A stretch of DNA of 64,000 bases from Deinococcus soli (ex Cha et al. 2016) (GCF_001007995.1 NZ_CP011389.1:2394501-2458500), one strand, 5' to 3'; numbered from the stretch's first letter, positions 26,467 through 37,872 are shown. The notes: generated by a model not told the origin, from the letters alone. Program-made: numbers and translations.

Positions 26467-27714
26467 ATGACCTCAAGTGATTTCCAGGCGCGACTGGCGC
26501 GCTACGCCGAACTGCTCGTCCGGACCGGCGTGAACCTCCCGCAGGGCGGCAAGGTCCGCGTGAGTGCGCCGGTCGAGGCGACCGAACTGGCGCGGCTGGT
26601 GGCGCGCGCCGCGTACCGCGCCGGGGCGGCCGACGTGCGCGTCACGTACCACGATCCTCACCTGGGGCTGGCGCTGTTCGAGGACGGCTCGGACGACGCC
26701 GTGAACCACCTGCCCGCGTGGCACGCGCAGGAGGCCGAGGCGATGGTCGGTGACGGGTACGCGTCCATCGGCATCATCGGTGAGGACCCCTCGCTGCTGG
26801 CGGGCGTGGACCCCGCGCGGATCGCGGCGCGCAGCAAACTGGTCGCGCAGGCCATGCGCCGGGTGAGCGAGGCGAGCGGCAGCTTCCGCGTGAACTGGAC
26901 GGTCGGCGCGATGGCCACGCCCGCCTGGGCCGCCCGCGTGTACCCGGAGCTGCCGCAGGAGGAGGCCGTGGCGCGCCTGTGGGACGACATCTTCACGGTC
27001 ACCCGCGCCGATCAGCCCGACCCGGTCGCCGCGTGGGACGCGCACCTGACCCGCCTGGAACGCCTGACCACCCACCTGAACGGCCGGCAGTACGCCGCCG
27101 TGCACCTGAAGAGCGACCTGGGCACCGACCTGACCGTGGGCCTCGCCCGGAACCACGTGTGGCAGGGCGGCGCGGAAACCGCGCAGAACGGCGTGCGCGG
27201 CGTCCCGAACCTCCCCACCGACGAGGTGTTCACCGCCCCGCACCGGGACCGCGTGGACGGCGTGGCGGTCGCCAGCAAACCCCTGAGTACGCGCGGGCAG
27301 CTCATCGAGGGCATCCGCATGCGCTTCGAGGCCGGGCGCGCCGTCGAGGTGAGCGCCACGCGCGGCGAGGAGACCCTGAAAGCCCTGATCGCCACCGATG
27401 AGGGCGCCGCCCGCCTGGGCGAGGTGGCCCTGGTGCCCGCCAGCGCGCCCGTCGCGCAGACCGGCACGCTGTTCCTGAACACCCTGTTCGACGAGAACGC
27501 CGCGTCGCACATCGCGCTGGGCCGCTGCTACCCCACCAACGTGCAGGGCGGCACCGACCCCGCCACGCTGGACGCGGCGGGCGGGAACCACGACAGCCTG
27601 ATCCACGTGGACTGGATGATCGGCACGCCCGCCACCGATGTGGACGGCATCACCCATGACGGCACCCGCGAGCCGCTGATGCGTGCGGGCGAGTGGGTCA
27701 TCGAGGGGCTGTAA
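26467..27714 (+). CDS. M29 family aminopeptidase (thermophilic aminopeptidase type)
   Basis: A 415-residue metalloaminopeptidase that removes N-terminal residues from peptides in the cytosol. The family layout is present: an N-terminal domain ([27 protein letters not shown]), then [25 protein letters not shown] with the first Glu/His ligands, [22 protein letters not shown] with Glu and His, and [11 protein letters not shown] with His and Asp. Start chosen at ATG 26467, directly behind the -10, three codons after an earlier ATG. Confidence 0.95.
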   Translation: MTSSDFQARLARYAELLVRTGVNLPQGGKVRVSAPVEATELARLVARAAYRAGAADVRVTYHDPHLGLALFEDGSDDAVNHLPAWHAQEAEAMVGDGYASIGIIGEDPSLLAGVDPARIAARSKLVAQAMRRVSEASGSFRVNWTVGAMATPAWAARVYPELPQEEAVARLWDDIFTVTRADQPDPVAAWDAHLTRLERLTTHLNGRQYAAVHLKSDLGTDLTVGLARNHVWQGGAETAQNGVRGVPNLPTDEVFTAPHRDRVDGVAVASKPLSTRGQLIEGIRMRFEAGRAVEVSATRGEETLKALIATDEGAARLGEVALVPASAPVAQTGTLFLNTLFDENAASHIALGRCYPTNVQGGTDPATLDAAGGNHDSLIHVDWMIGTPATDVDGITHDGTREPLMRAGEWVIEGL

Positions 27715-27733
27715 GGAACAGAAAAAAGGGAAG

Positions 27734-27757
27734 AGGGGAGCCGGTCGCGGCTCCCCT
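27734..27757 (-). terminator. intrinsic terminator of the ferritin-like gene
   Basis: AGGGGAGCCG/CGGCTCCCCT, a perfect 10-bp stem with a 4-base loop. Read on the minus strand it is followed by cttccctttttt. It lies between convergent genes and may also slow plus-strand transcripts. Confidence 0.85.
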
Positions 27758-27777
27758 TCCCCTGACGTGCGTGGGGC

Positions 27778-28695
27778 TTACAGCGCCAGGATCGCGCTGA
27801 AGTTTCCGCTGAGGCCGTCGGGGTAGAAGCCGCCCTTCGTCGCGCCGGGCGCGAGGAACACGATGTTCCCCACCTGACGGGGCGTGCGGCTGTACGCGAT
27901 CCCGTTCGCGTCGGCCAGGACGATGTTCGCCTTGCCGCCCTCGACGATGCCCTGATCCACGTCCGTGTCGCCGTCCACGCTGTCACGCAGGTTGCTGATC
28001 GCCTGCACGACGTCCGAGACCTTCAGGCTGGCCGTGACGTCCGTGTTGCGCTGCTGGTACAGCAGGGTGCGGATCATGCCCGAGTGGTAGGCCTCGACGG
28101 CCAGGATGCCCGCCGCGTTCTCTAGGTTGCCGCCCGCGCTCGTGTCGGTCAGCAGGCGCGCCGCGCCCTTGTACGCACTGACACCCACGTCCTCGAAGAT
28201 GAACGCGCCGTGCAGGAAGAACAGGTCGTTCGCGAAGGGGTTGAAGTTCGCGATGGCCCCGCCCGACGCGGCCTTGCCCGCCGCGACGAACGCCGGACCC
28301 AGGTCCAGGGTGGGCTGCGCGACGGCCGCGGCACCCAGCACCTTGCGGATGACCTTCACGTGGTTCAGCTCGTCCGTGGCAATCTCCTCGGCGTAGGCGC
28401 GCACGTCGGCGGACGCGAACGGCACGCCGTTCCCGTTCTTGCCCGTGAAGCCCGCAGGCAGGATGACCTTGCTGCTGTCGCCACCCGCGGCGTCCAGTTC
28501 CTGCAGGCGACCCACGGCGGCCAGGTAGAACGCCGCTTCCAGGTACTCGAGGTTCAGCGCGAAGTTGAAGATCATGGCGTCCAGGTTCGCCTTGGGCGTG
28601 GCGCTCAGGGCGGGCGTGCAGCCGGCGAGCAGACCGGTGGCGGTGACGGCCCCGGCGGCCCCGAGGAACTTACGGCGGTTCATGGCGTCGGACAT
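27778..28695 (-). CDS. Tat-exported ferritin-like lipoprotein (desiccation-related, Ferritin_2)
   Basis: 305 residues. The N-terminus MSDAMNRRKFLGAAGAVTATGLLAGC has a twin-arginine motif (NRRKFL) and a lipobox (LAGC), so export folded and lipid anchoring are expected. Residues 35-200 form a ferritin-like four-helix bundle with carboxylate/histidine ligands (NFALNLEYLEAAFYL; EEIATDELNHVKVI; HGAFIFEDVGVSAYKGAA; AVEAYHSGMIRTLLYQQR). Relatives include plant desiccation protein Pcc13-62. Metal or redox role is inferred. Start supported by GGAGGG 8 bases upstream. Confidence 0.92.
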   Translation of the reverse strand: MSDAMNRRKFLGAAGAVTATGLLAGCTPALSATPKANLDAMIFNFALNLEYLEAAFYLAAVGRLQELDAAGGDSSKVILPAGFTGKNGNGVPFASADVRAYAEEIATDELNHVKVIRKVLGAAAVAQPTLDLGPAFVAAGKAASGGAIANFNPFANDLFFLHGAFIFEDVGVSAYKGAARLLTDTSAGGNLENAAGILAVEAYHSGMIRTLLYQQRNTDVTASLKVSDVVQAISNLRDSVDGDTDVDQGIVEGGKANIVLADANGIAYSRTPRQVGNIVFLAPGATKGGFYPDGLSGNFSAILAL

Positions 28696-28862
28696 GGTGA
28701 TCCCTCCAGAAGGTGAAAGAAACGGTTCGGACACGAGGACACCCCCACCGGCGCAGGCGGATTCCTGCCCCGGGCTTGCTGATCGTGTCGCTCTGATCAG
28801 CTCTATGCACCCCGCTGGAAACCGGATCACCCCGGCGCGCAACCGTGAAGATCCCATGAACG

Positions 28863-29453
28863 TCAGGTGGGCGGCGCCCCCGGTCCGGCCTGCCCGAAGG
28901 CGTTCTCCTGCACCATGCGTTCCAGCGCGCGGGCCCGCTCCAGCTGTGCGCCCAGCGCCGCGTGCCGGTCCTCCAGCGACCGGACCGCGCCCCCCAGCCG
29001 CGCCAGTACGTCCGCCTTCAGGGCCGGGAGGGACGCCGGGTCCGGCGCCTCGCGCTGCACCGAGAACATCGTGCCGCCCTGCGCGACCAGCCCCAGCAGA
29101 CCCTGCGCGTCCAGGAACGCCCGCGTGTCCTCCAGCGTCAGCCCCACCGCCTGCCACTGCTGCACGCCCCGCAACTCGATCACGTTGTGCAGCAGGAACC
29201 GGAACTTGCCGTTCACCCGCATGGGGTGCAGCAGGTCCTCGCGCAGCAGGTGCCGCACCGTCGTCGCGGGCAGCCCCATCAGCGCCGCGAACCGCCCGAT
29301 CCCCACGCCCCGCTCCTCGAACAGGGCGTCCAGCACCTCCGGGCCGCCACACATGGTCGCCACGTCCGCGCGGTTCGCCTCCGGCATGGACGTCATCAGC
29401 TCCCGGAACTGCCGGACACTCTGCCGGAACGCCGCCTCGGTCAGTTCATTCAC
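28863..29453 (-). CDS. MerR-like helix-turn-helix regulator
   Basis: 196 residues. The DNA-binding region is in the middle: GVGIGRFAALMGLPATTVRHLLREDLLHPMRVNGKFRFLLHNVIELRGVQQWQAVGLTLEDTRAFL, which follows the MerR plan (helix-turn-helix, R-x-Y/F in the wing, then a linker), with an N-terminal helical extension of 50 residues and a C-terminal coiled coil (VLARLGGAVRSLEDRHAALGAQLERARALERMV). No metal-binding cysteines in the effector part. The GTG start overlaps the stop of a small upstream frame (GTGA) that is now split by repeat copy B. Confidence 0.78.
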   Translation of the reverse strand: MNELTEAAFRQSVRQFRELMTSMPEANRADVATMCGGPEVLDALFEERGVGIGRFAALMGLPATTVRHLLREDLLHPMRVNGKFRFLLHNVIELRGVQQWQAVGLTLEDTRAFLDAQGLLGLVAQGGTMFSVQREAPDPASLPALKADVLARLGGAVRSLEDRHAALGAQLERARALERMVQENAFGQAGPGAPPT

Positions 29454-29769
29454 GCCAGTCTCCGCACGGTCACCGTCACGTGCCAGTGCGGCCGTCGCCA
29501 GCGCCTGCCCAGCAGGTGGTTCAGGCGACTCATACGGACTCCGATTGAATGGGCTGCAAAGCCCGTTCAGTCCGAGCGGATGCGAGAAGGAGAGAAACGG
29601 GTTCCGGACGTGCAGCCGGCAATCCGGTGAAGTTCCGGATTGTTGGCGAAACAAACGGAATCCGTATCAGGCGGGACGCGCGGGCCGCCTCACGGCACTC
29701 GTTCAGCCGGTCGGAGAAGGGAGCAGCGTCGGGGGCGGTCAGGGCGTCGGTGTGCAGCGCATTGAACAT
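29450..29769 (-). pseudogene. small gene split by repeat copy B
   Basis: ATG at 29767-29769 has a strong AGGAGG site. Thirty-three codons (MFNALHTDALTAPD...REAARASR) run into the repeat. Beyond it, LNHLLGRRWRRPHWHVTVTVRRLA and a TGA at 29450-29452 continue in the same frame once the repeat is removed, restoring a 57-residue protein whose stop overlaps the MerR-like GTG. As it stands, the frame reads through the repeat and ends at the repeat's own terminal TGA (29530-29532), giving 79 residues. Function unknown. Confidence 0.6.
29530..29669 (+). repeat. stop-associated structured repeat, copy B (140 bp)
   Basis: Begins TCATACGGACTCCGATTGAA and ends AACGGAATCCGTATCA. Internal hairpins GATTGAATGGGC/GCCCGTTCAGTC and CCGGnAATCCGG/CCGGATTGTTGG correspond to those of copies A and C; about 18 bases shorter because the GCTGCGCAGC arm is missing. 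The sequence CGCCTGA occurs at both flanks, a possible target duplication. Confidence 0.88.
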
Positions 29770-29934
29770 GGGGTGGTGCCTCCTGAGCAGAGGTCAGGGG
29801 TGGCGAGGGTCTCACTCGATCCCTCTGAATCGAGCGAAGCGAGTGCCTGAAATGACAGTGATGGGAAGCTGAGCCCTGGGGCGTGCTGTTCGCTCCAGGG
29901 TGCAGCTGGACACCGCTGTGAACATCAGTGTGGA
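29770..29934. other. intergenic region with nested inverted repeats
   Basis: CTCGAT (29815-29820)/ATCGAG (29829-29834) around 8 bases, followed by CGAAGCGAGTG. Likely contains the promoter for the split gene; no coding sequence seen. Confidence 0.4.
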
Positions 29935-29954
29935 ACGTGCAGTCGACTGCACGT
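29935..29954. other. perfect 20-bp palindrome
   Basis: ACGTGCAGTCGACTGCACGT is its own reverse complement, with no spacer. Its last base is the first base of the stop triplet of the gene on the minus strand (29954-29956). Could be a hairpin, a protein-binding site or a recombination site. Confidence 0.7.
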
Positions 29955-30304
29955 CAAGCGCCTGCCCGCGCCGTCAGGTGGTAGCCCGCCCACTCCCGCC
30001 AGAACGCCCCCGCCGCGTCCAGGCACGCGCGCTCCAGCCGCGCCACCTCTGCCGCGTCCGCCCCCGCGTGAACGGCCTGCGCGAACGCCAGCTTCGACCG
30101 CAGGAACGCCGCGTGATGCCCCGCCGTCCCCCCGTAGTTCTCGGTCACGCCCGCCCAGTCCGGCCCCCACGCCGCCCGCAGCCGCCCCGCCACGCGCGCC
30201 TGCACGTCCGCGTGCGGCCCGCCCGGCAGCAGGTGCGTCACGTCCTGCTCCAGCCACCGCACAAAGCGCTCCTCCAGTCCCGCCCGCCACGCCGCGTCAC
30301 TCAC
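29954..30304 (-). CDS. hypothetical protein
   Basis: About 116 residues from the GTG at 30304 (MSDAAWRAGLEERFVRWLEQDVTHLLPGGPHADVQARVAGRLRAAWG...), all helical and Trp/Ala/Arg-rich, ending in FWREWAGYHLTARAGA. The frame is open further upstream through arginine-rich sequence, so the start is uncertain. No family recognised. Confidence 0.5.
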   Translation of the reverse strand: MSDAAWRAGLEERFVRWLEQDVTHLLPGGPHADVQARVAGRLRAAWGPDWAGVTENYGGTAGHHAAFLRSKLAFAQAVHAGADAAEVARLERACLDAAGAFWREWAGYHLTARAGA

Positions 30305-30355
30305 GCCCCGCAGCAGAGCACGCGGTGACCGGGCACGCCGCCGCACATGACAAGA

Positions 30356-30381
30356 AGCGGGCGACCCGCAGGCCACCCGCT
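30356..30381 (-). terminator. likely intrinsic terminator of mdh
   Basis: AGCGGGcGACC/GGCcACCCGCT around CGCA, a stem with two non-standard positions. On the minus strand it is followed by tcttgtc, about 125 bases after the mdh stop. Confidence 0.5.
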
Positions 30382-30505
30382 CCCTCAATCTCTCGTCTGA
30401 CTCCAGTTCCGCCACTGCGGGAACATCCCCCGCAGTCGCTGCACTTCCGTCAGCCGTTCACCATGCCTGCTCACTTCGCTCGGGGTGCAGGCACCCGGCA
30501 GGTGC

Positions 30506-31498
<993 letters not shown>

Positions 31499-31997
31499 GG
31501 GTATCCCTCCTGAGGATGGTTTTACGGCTCACGATAACGCGCGGCGGGACGCTTGAGGGAAAAGTTCCCCGGACGGGGACAGGGGGCTGTGCTTCCCGGC
31601 GTGTGGCCCCACCCCCAGCCCCCTCCGCAAGCGGCTCATACGAGTACCCCAGAGGGGCAGGGGGGGCAGGCGTTGCACGGGGCAAGAGTTTCTTTCGGCG
31701 CGGCGGAGGTGTATCGAGCGTTGACGGGTCCGGCCTCGACGCCATCCTTCGCCCCCCGCAAGGCCCGCGCGCTGCGCGCACGACGGCCGGTGGCGGTCCG
31801 CGGTCAGCTGTGGTGGGGGACGCTTCGCGCCGCTGATCTACTGTTCTCGCTTCGGCCGAAGTTGCTGTTCAAGGCTCCCCTTGAGGGGAGCTGTCAGCGC
31901 AGCTGACTGAGGGGTTCCCTGCGTAGCAGATGTGTTGCCCTTCCCGCTGCGCAGCAGCCTCCGTTCTAACTTCATACACCTCACTCCCCATTTCCCC
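31499..31997. other. 500-base intergenic region
   Basis: No convincing gene on either strand; the open frames here have no motif and poor codon pattern. It holds the mdh promoter on its left and a REP-like hairpin pair at 31875-31907; the middle (about 31620-31850) has G-runs and TTGACG-like sequence without clear function. Confidence 0.6.
31871..31920 (+). repeat. REP-like double hairpin
   Basis: CTCCCC-TTGA-GGGGAG (31875-31890) is followed after two bases by GTCAGC-GCA-GCTGAC (31893-31907), then tgaggggtt. This compact two-hairpin layout is typical of dispersed REP/short repeats, but only one copy is in the window. Confidence 0.55.
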
Positions 31998-32819
<822 letters not shown>

Positions 32820-32825
32820 GGGGGC

Positions 32826-32831
32826 AGGGTA
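32826..32831 (-). promoter_or_regulatory. leaderless-type -10 for the enoyl-CoA hydratase gene
   Basis: TACCCT on the minus strand, 6 bases before the ATG. Confidence 0.55.
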
Positions 32832-32881
32832 GCGGGTGCGTGGGCGGGGGTGTCCGGCGGGGTGGGATGGGTGCACCTGAG

Positions 32882-32914
32882 GCGGGCCCGCACGGCAGTC
32901 ACGTGCGGGCCCGC
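32882..32914 (-). terminator. hairpin after wrbA
   Basis: GCGGGCCCGCAC/GTGCGGGCCCGC, a perfect 12-bp stem with a 9-base loop, 15 bases past the wrbA stop; no T-tract. Confidence 0.65.
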
Positions 32915-32928
32915 TTGAGATGAATGGT

Positions 32929-33537
32929 TTAGCCGTTGAGCTTGGCGGTCACTTCGACGAGGCGGCGCGCCTGGTGGGCGATGGTGGCGCGGTCCTCATC
33001 GTTCAGGGGCTGGCCGTTCGCGGTGACGCTGGCGCCGTATGGGTTGCCGCCGGACGCGAAGATGGCCTGGTCGGTGTAGCCGGGCGCGACGATGATCGAG
33101 CCCCAGTGCATGGCGGTGACGTACAGGGTCTGGAGGGTGGTTTCCTGGCCGCCGTTGGGGTTCTGGGCGCTGGTCATGGCGCTGAAGGTCTTGTTGGCGA
33201 GTTTCCCGGTCGCCCACAGGCCGCCGAGCGTGTCGATGAACGCGCGCACCTGGCTGGCGGCTCCGCCGAAGCGGGTGGGCGTGCTGAACAGGTACGCGTC
33301 GGCCCATTCGAGGTCGGCGGGGGTGGCGGTGGGCACGTCGGCGCTGCGTTCCTGCTGGGCCTTCCAGGCGTCCTGGGTATCGATGATGGCCTGCGGGGCG
33401 GTCTCGGGGACTTTCAGCACGCGGACCTCCGCACCGGCGGCGCGGGCGGCTTCGGCGGCGGCGTGGGCCATGGCGTGGTTGGTGCCGTAGGTGGAGTAGT
33501 AGACGATGGCCAGTTTGACGGGGGAGGACGTGGTCAT
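32929..33537 (-). CDS. wrbA: NAD(P)H:quinone oxidoreductase, WrbA type
   Basis: 202-residue flavodoxin-fold FMN protein that reduces quinones by two electrons, avoiding semiquinone radicals. [39 protein letters not shown] is the FMN phosphate loop, followed by [82 protein letters not shown], the WrbA core. Start at ATG 33537 matches the family N-terminus. The AT-rich palindromic upstream region suggests redox control by a nearby-acting repressor not in the window. Confidence 0.95.
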   Translation of the reverse strand: MTTSSPVKLAIVYYSTYGTNHAMAHAAAEAARAAGAEVRVLKVPETAPQAIIDTQDAWKAQQERSADVPTATPADLEWADAYLFSTPTRFGGAASQVRAFIDTLGGLWATGKLANKTFSAMTSAQNPNGGQETTLQTLYVTAMHWGSIIVAPGYTDQAIFASGGNPYGASVTANGQPLNDEDRATIAHQARRLVEVTAKLNG

Positions 33538-33567
33538 GCATTCAGCATGCACCTGACCGGGCATTCA

Positions 33568-33598
33568 CTCAATATTGAAATATTTGGACTGTATTGAG
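33568..33598 (-). promoter_or_regulatory. palindromic operator region of wrbA
   Basis: CTCAATA (33568-33574)/TATTGAG (33592-33598) with an internal perfect palindrome TCAATATTGA (33569-33578), in an unusually AT-rich stretch 31 bases before the wrbA start. A MarR/HxlR-type redox repressor would bind such a site; the regulator is unknown. Confidence 0.55.
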
Positions 33599-33619
33599 CG
33601 AATTCTCATTCAGGAAAGA

Positions 33620-33660
33620 GGAGGGGCACCCGGTAGTGCCGCTGTGTCGGGTGCCCCTCC
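33620..33660 (-). terminator. intrinsic terminator of glpX
   Basis: GGAGGGGCACCCG/CGGGTGCCCCTCC, a perfect 13-bp stem with a 15-base loop. Minus-strand transcripts then read tctttcctg, 10 bases past the glpX stop. Confidence 0.85.
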
Positions 33661-33670
33661 GAGAAGATGG

Positions 33671-34684
<1,014 letters not shown>

Positions 34685-34690
34685 GCCGTT

Positions 34691-34696
34691 AACGTA
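34691..34696 (-). promoter_or_regulatory. leaderless-type -10 for glpX
   Basis: TACGTT on the minus strand, 6 bases before the ATG. Confidence 0.55.
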
Positions 34697-34812
34697 ACAC
34701 GGGGGCATGAAAAACCGTTTCCGGGAGCGGTTCCACGCAGTGATTGGTGTGTCACTCCCCGGGGGAATTCATGGTGCCCCAGGAGGCAGAGCGGCGCAGG
34801 CTGTGGGTTGGC

Positions 34813-34923
34813 TCAGCGCAGCACGCCCGCCCACACCAGCAGCAGCCACAGCACCACCGGGATCGCCAGCGAGCCCAGGGTCAATTTCAGCAGCCGCCAC
34901 CAGTCATTCAGGAACTCCCTCAC
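34813..34923 (-). CDS. 36-residue single-pass membrane protein
   Basis: GTG start; the peptide is [17 protein letters not shown] followed by [19 protein letters not shown]: an amphipathic basic/aromatic N-terminus and one membrane helix. It has its own TACCCT hexamer 6 bases before the GTG, the same arrangement as the leaderless genes around it, which argues that it is real. Divergent from pgm. Function unknown. Confidence 0.6.
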   Translation of the reverse strand: MREFLNDWWRLLKLTLGSLAIPVVLWLLLVWAGVLR

Positions 34924-34929
34924 GCCCCC

Positions 34930-34935
34930 AGGGTA
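34930..34935 (-). promoter_or_regulatory. leaderless-type -10 for the 36-residue gene
   Basis: TACCCT on the minus strand, 6 bases before the GTG. Confidence 0.5.
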
Positions 34936-35011
34936 GCAGCCGCCCGCCCAGGCGACCGGGTGCCCCTTCACGCTGTCTTGCCTCAGCCGGACCCGCCACC
35001 CACGCACTCCG

Positions 35012-35017
35012 TACACT
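35012..35017 (+). promoter_or_regulatory. leaderless-type -10 for pgm
   Basis: TACACT, 7 bases before the ATG at 35025. Confidence 0.6.
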
Positions 35018-35024
35018 GGCGGGT

Positions 35025-36674
35025 ATGACCCTCAGCCCCCTGGCCGGTAAACGCGCGCCGCAGAGCCTGCTGACGAACATCCCCCGACTGGTCGCCCACT
35101 ACTACGAGACCCGCCCCGACCCGCGAGATCCCCTCCAGCGCGTGGCCTTCGGGACCAGCGGGCACCGCGGCACCAGCATCAGCGGCAGCTTCAACGAATC
35201 GCACATCCTGGCGGTCACGCAGGCCGTCGCCGAGCACCGCGCCGCCGCCGGCATCCGGGGGCCGCTGTTCATGGGCCTGGACACCCACGCGCTGTCCGAA
35301 CCTGCCTGGATGACCGCGCTGCAGGTCCTCGTCGCCAACGGCGTGCAGGTGCGCGCGCAGGCAGGCGCGTTCACGCCCACGCCGCTGATCAGCCACGCGA
35401 TCCTCGAACACAACCGCCCCGGCCGCGAGGGCAAACCCGACCACGACTGGGCCGACGGGATCGTCATCACGCCCAGCCACAACCCCCCGCAGGACGGCGG
35501 CTTCAAGTACAACCCCCCCTCGGGCGGTCCGGCCGACACTGACGTGACCGGCGCCGTGCAGGCCCGCGCGAACGCCATCCTGGAGAACGAACTGCGTGAC
35601 GTGCAGCGCGTCTCGCTGGAGGACGCCCTGGCGGGCCTGACGGACTTCGACTTCATCACGCCCTACGTGTCGGGGCTGGGCACGGTCGTGAACCTCGACG
35701 CCATCCGCCAGAGCGGCGTGCGGATCGGCGTGGACCCGCTGGGCGGCAGCAGCCTCCCGGTGTGGCAGGCCGTCCAGGCGCAGCACGGCCTGAACCTGAC
35801 GATCGTGAACGAGGACATCGACCCGCGCTTCGCGTTCATGAGCGTGGACCGCGACGGGAAGATCCGCATGGACTGCTCCAGCCCGTACGCCATGGCGGGC
35901 CTCTTGGCCCTGAAAGGCGACTTCGACGTGGCGATCGGCAACGACCCGGACGCCGACCGGCACGGCATCGTGACCCGCGCGGGCCTGATGAACCCCAACC
36001 ACTACCTCGCGGTGATGATCGAGTACCTGTTCAGCCACCGCCCGGGCTGGCGCGAAGACGCCGCGATCGGCAAGACGCTGGTCAGCAGCGCCCTGATCGA
36101 CCGGGTGGGCGCCGGGATCGGGCGGCGCGTCGTGGAGGTGCCGGTGGGCTTCAAGTACTTCGTGGAGGGCCTGCTGGACGGCTCCTTCGGCTTCGGGGGA
36201 GAGGAGAGCGCCGGGGCGAGCTTCCTGCGCCTGGACGGCACACCCTGGAGCACCGACAAGGACGGCCTGATCCCCGGGCTGCTGGCCGCCGAGATGACCG
36301 CCGTGACCGGCAAGACGCCCAGCGAACGCCTCGCGGACCTCACCGCGCGCTACGGCGAGACCGCCTACGACCGCCAGGACGCCCCGGCGGACGCCGCGCA
36401 GAAGAAGATCCTTTCAAACCTCAGCCCCGAGCAGGTCACCGCCACCACGCTGGGCGGCGACCCCATCACCGCGAAACTCACCCGTGCGCCCGGGAACGGC
36501 GCGGGCATCGGCGGGCTGAAGGTCACGACCGATCAGGCGTGGTTCGCCGCGCGCCCCAGCGGCACCGAGGACGTGTACAAGATCTACGCCGAGAGCTTCC
36601 GCGGCGCCGAGCACCTGAAACAGGTCATGGAGGAAGCCCGCGACGTCGTGAGTGCCGCCCTGACCGGGCACTGA
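35025..36674 (+). CDS. pgm: phosphoglucomutase (alpha-D-glucose phosphate-specific)
   Basis: Interconverts glucose 1-phosphate and glucose 6-phosphate, linking glycogen/cell-wall sugars to glycolysis. 549 residues of the PGM2/CelB-like bacterial type: [12 protein letters not shown] for substrate contact, the phosphoserine loop [21 protein letters not shown], metal loop [12 protein letters not shown], the sugar-specificity loop [13 protein letters not shown], and phosphate-binding [15 protein letters not shown]. Start at 35025 gives the family N-terminus ([23 protein letters not shown]). Confidence 0.96.
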   Translation: MTLSPLAGKRAPQSLLTNIPRLVAHYYETRPDPRDPLQRVAFGTSGHRGTSISGSFNESHILAVTQAVAEHRAAAGIRGPLFMGLDTHALSEPAWMTALQVLVANGVQVRAQAGAFTPTPLISHAILEHNRPGREGKPDHDWADGIVITPSHNPPQDGGFKYNPPSGGPADTDVTGAVQARANAILENELRDVQRVSLEDALAGLTDFDFITPYVSGLGTVVNLDAIRQSGVRIGVDPLGGSSLPVWQAVQAQHGLNLTIVNEDIDPRFAFMSVDRDGKIRMDCSSPYAMAGLLALKGDFDVAIGNDPDADRHGIVTRAGLMNPNHYLAVMIEYLFSHRPGWREDAAIGKTLVSSALIDRVGAGIGRRVVEVPVGFKYFVEGLLDGSFGFGGEESAGASFLRLDGTPWSTDKDGLIPGLLAAEMTAVTGKTPSERLADLTARYGETAYDRQDAPADAAQKKILSNLSPEQVTATTLGGDPITAKLTRAPGNGAGIGGLKVTTDQAWFAARPSGTEDVYKIYAESFRGAEHLKQVMEEARDVVSAALTGH

Positions 36675-36987
36675 ACGCGTCCCCACTGCTCAGCCCCGCT
36701 GACCCGGCCAGCCTGCCGCCCCGACCACACCATGTCGGGGCGGCACCTTCATGTGCCGTCATGAAACTCATCCCATAGACTGGACGGTACTCACACAGCC
36801 GCAGCGCCGCCGCACCCCCAGGGGGCGGACGCGTCGCGCTCCGCGCCGCCTTCTCATGAGTGCAAATGCGAAAAATTCCGCACCCTGACGCAGGAATCAG
36901 TAAGTTTTATGTGAGTTCGTATTGCCTATGTTTGGATATCGAAACTCCGGGCACCGACCCTGCCCGCGTCCCACAGGAGGAACACCG
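36675..36987. other. 313-base intergenic region before the MHYT gene
   Basis: No gene. It contains the hairpin at 36715-36744, a G/C-rich middle, then an AT-rich stretch (36870-36950) with TATGTT-like -10 candidates. The last 15 bases hold ACAGGAGGAA, a strong Shine-Dalgarno for the MHYT gene. Confidence 0.5.
36715..36744 (+). terminator. terminator-like hairpin after pgm
   Basis: GCCGCCCCGAC (36715-36725)/GTCGGGGCGGC (36734-36744), a perfect 11-bp stem with an 8-base loop, followed by accttcatg. Confidence 0.7.
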
Positions 36988-37797
36988 ATGGAACATGAGA
37001 TGCTGCACCACAACTGGATGGGTTCATACATCCTCCTCTCGTACGCGATTGCCGTCGCCGCGTCCTACATGTCCCTGGAACTCGCCGGCCGCGCCGGTCG
37101 CGTCTTCAACAGCGCCTCCAGCCGCTTCTGGCTGATCGCGCAGGCCCTGGTCCTCGGCTACGGTATCTGGGCCATGCACTTCGTGGGCATGATGGCCTTC
37201 CAGGTGAACGCCGCCACCAGCCTGAACTACCCCATCACGATCCTGTCCGGCCTGATCGCCGTGGCCTTCGTGTACCCCGCCCTGCTCGTCCTGCACAGCG
37301 GCGCGTTCACCCTGCGGCGCCTGGCCATCGCGGGCGCCATCGCCGGCACCGGGATCGTCGCCATGCACTACAGCGGCATGGCCGCCTACCGCATGCCCGG
37401 GACCGAAGTCCAGATCAACGTCGTCGCGCTGATCGCCTCGATCATCATCGCCGTGGGCGCCAGCATGGCCGCGCTGTTCCTGTTCCACACCCTGACCAGC
37501 GACTGGGCGCGTCGCCAGACCAGGGCGCGGCTGAACCTCGTCAAGGCCGGCGCCGCCGCCGTCATGGGGGTCGCCATCACCGGCATGCACTACACCGGCA
37601 TGGCCGCCCTGCAGTTCAAGGTCGTCGACGAGATGAAACTCGGTCTCGCCGCTGACGGCATCGACACGACCCTGCTCGCGCTGGTGATCGGCGTCGTGTC
37701 CTTCCTGCTGATGGGTCTGGCCCTCACCAGCGTGCTCATGGACGCCGGCCGCGGCGGTGACCTCGACGATCTCGACTTCGGCAGCGCCGCCGACTGA
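36988..37797 (+). CDS. MHYT-domain membrane sensor protein
   Basis: 269 residues with about seven membrane helices. Three MHYT-type motifs lie near the outer face: WAMHFVGM, AMHYSGM and GMHYTGM, the Met/His/Tyr pattern proposed to bind copper and sense O2, CO or NO. Unlike many relatives there is no attached GGDEF/EAL or kinase; the protein ends in a short acidic cytosolic tail (GGDLDDLDFGSAAD). It is directly upstream of the chemosensory operon and on the same strand, so it may feed that pathway; this is inference. Confidence 0.92.
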   Translation: MEHEMLHHNWMGSYILLSYAIAVAASYMSLELAGRAGRVFNSASSRFWLIAQALVLGYGIWAMHFVGMMAFQVNAATSLNYPITILSGLIAVAFVYPALLVLHSGAFTLRRLAIAGAIAGTGIVAMHYSGMAAYRMPGTEVQINVVALIASIIIAVGASMAALFLFHTLTSDWARRQTRARLNLVKAGAAAVMGVAITGMHYTGMAALQFKVVDEMKLGLAADGIDTTLLALVIGVVSFLLMGLALTSVLMDAGRGGDLDDLDFGSAAD

Positions 37798-37805
37798 CCC
37801 TGCCC

Positions 37806-37826
37806 GCGGGCCCCACCGGGCCCCGC
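37806..37826 (+). terminator. weak hairpin after the MHYT gene
   Basis: GCGGGCCC.../GGGCCCCGC with a 1-base bulge, 9 bases past the stop; no T-tract. Confidence 0.35.
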
Positions 37827-37866
37827 GCCGACCCTCATCTGCCCCTCACGCCAGCGTCTGCTCGCG

Positions 37867-37872
37867 TATCCT
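37867..37872 (+). promoter_or_regulatory. candidate -10 for the chemosensory operon
   Basis: TATCCT, 50 bases before the ATG at 37923, with the ribosome site GGAAAGGA near 37908-37915; unlike the leaderless genes this operon would have a leader. Confidence 0.4.

Noticed and set aside
31516..31906. Open frames in the mdh upstream spacer
   Set aside because: Overlapping frames on the same strand with no motif, low-complexity product and hairpins inside.
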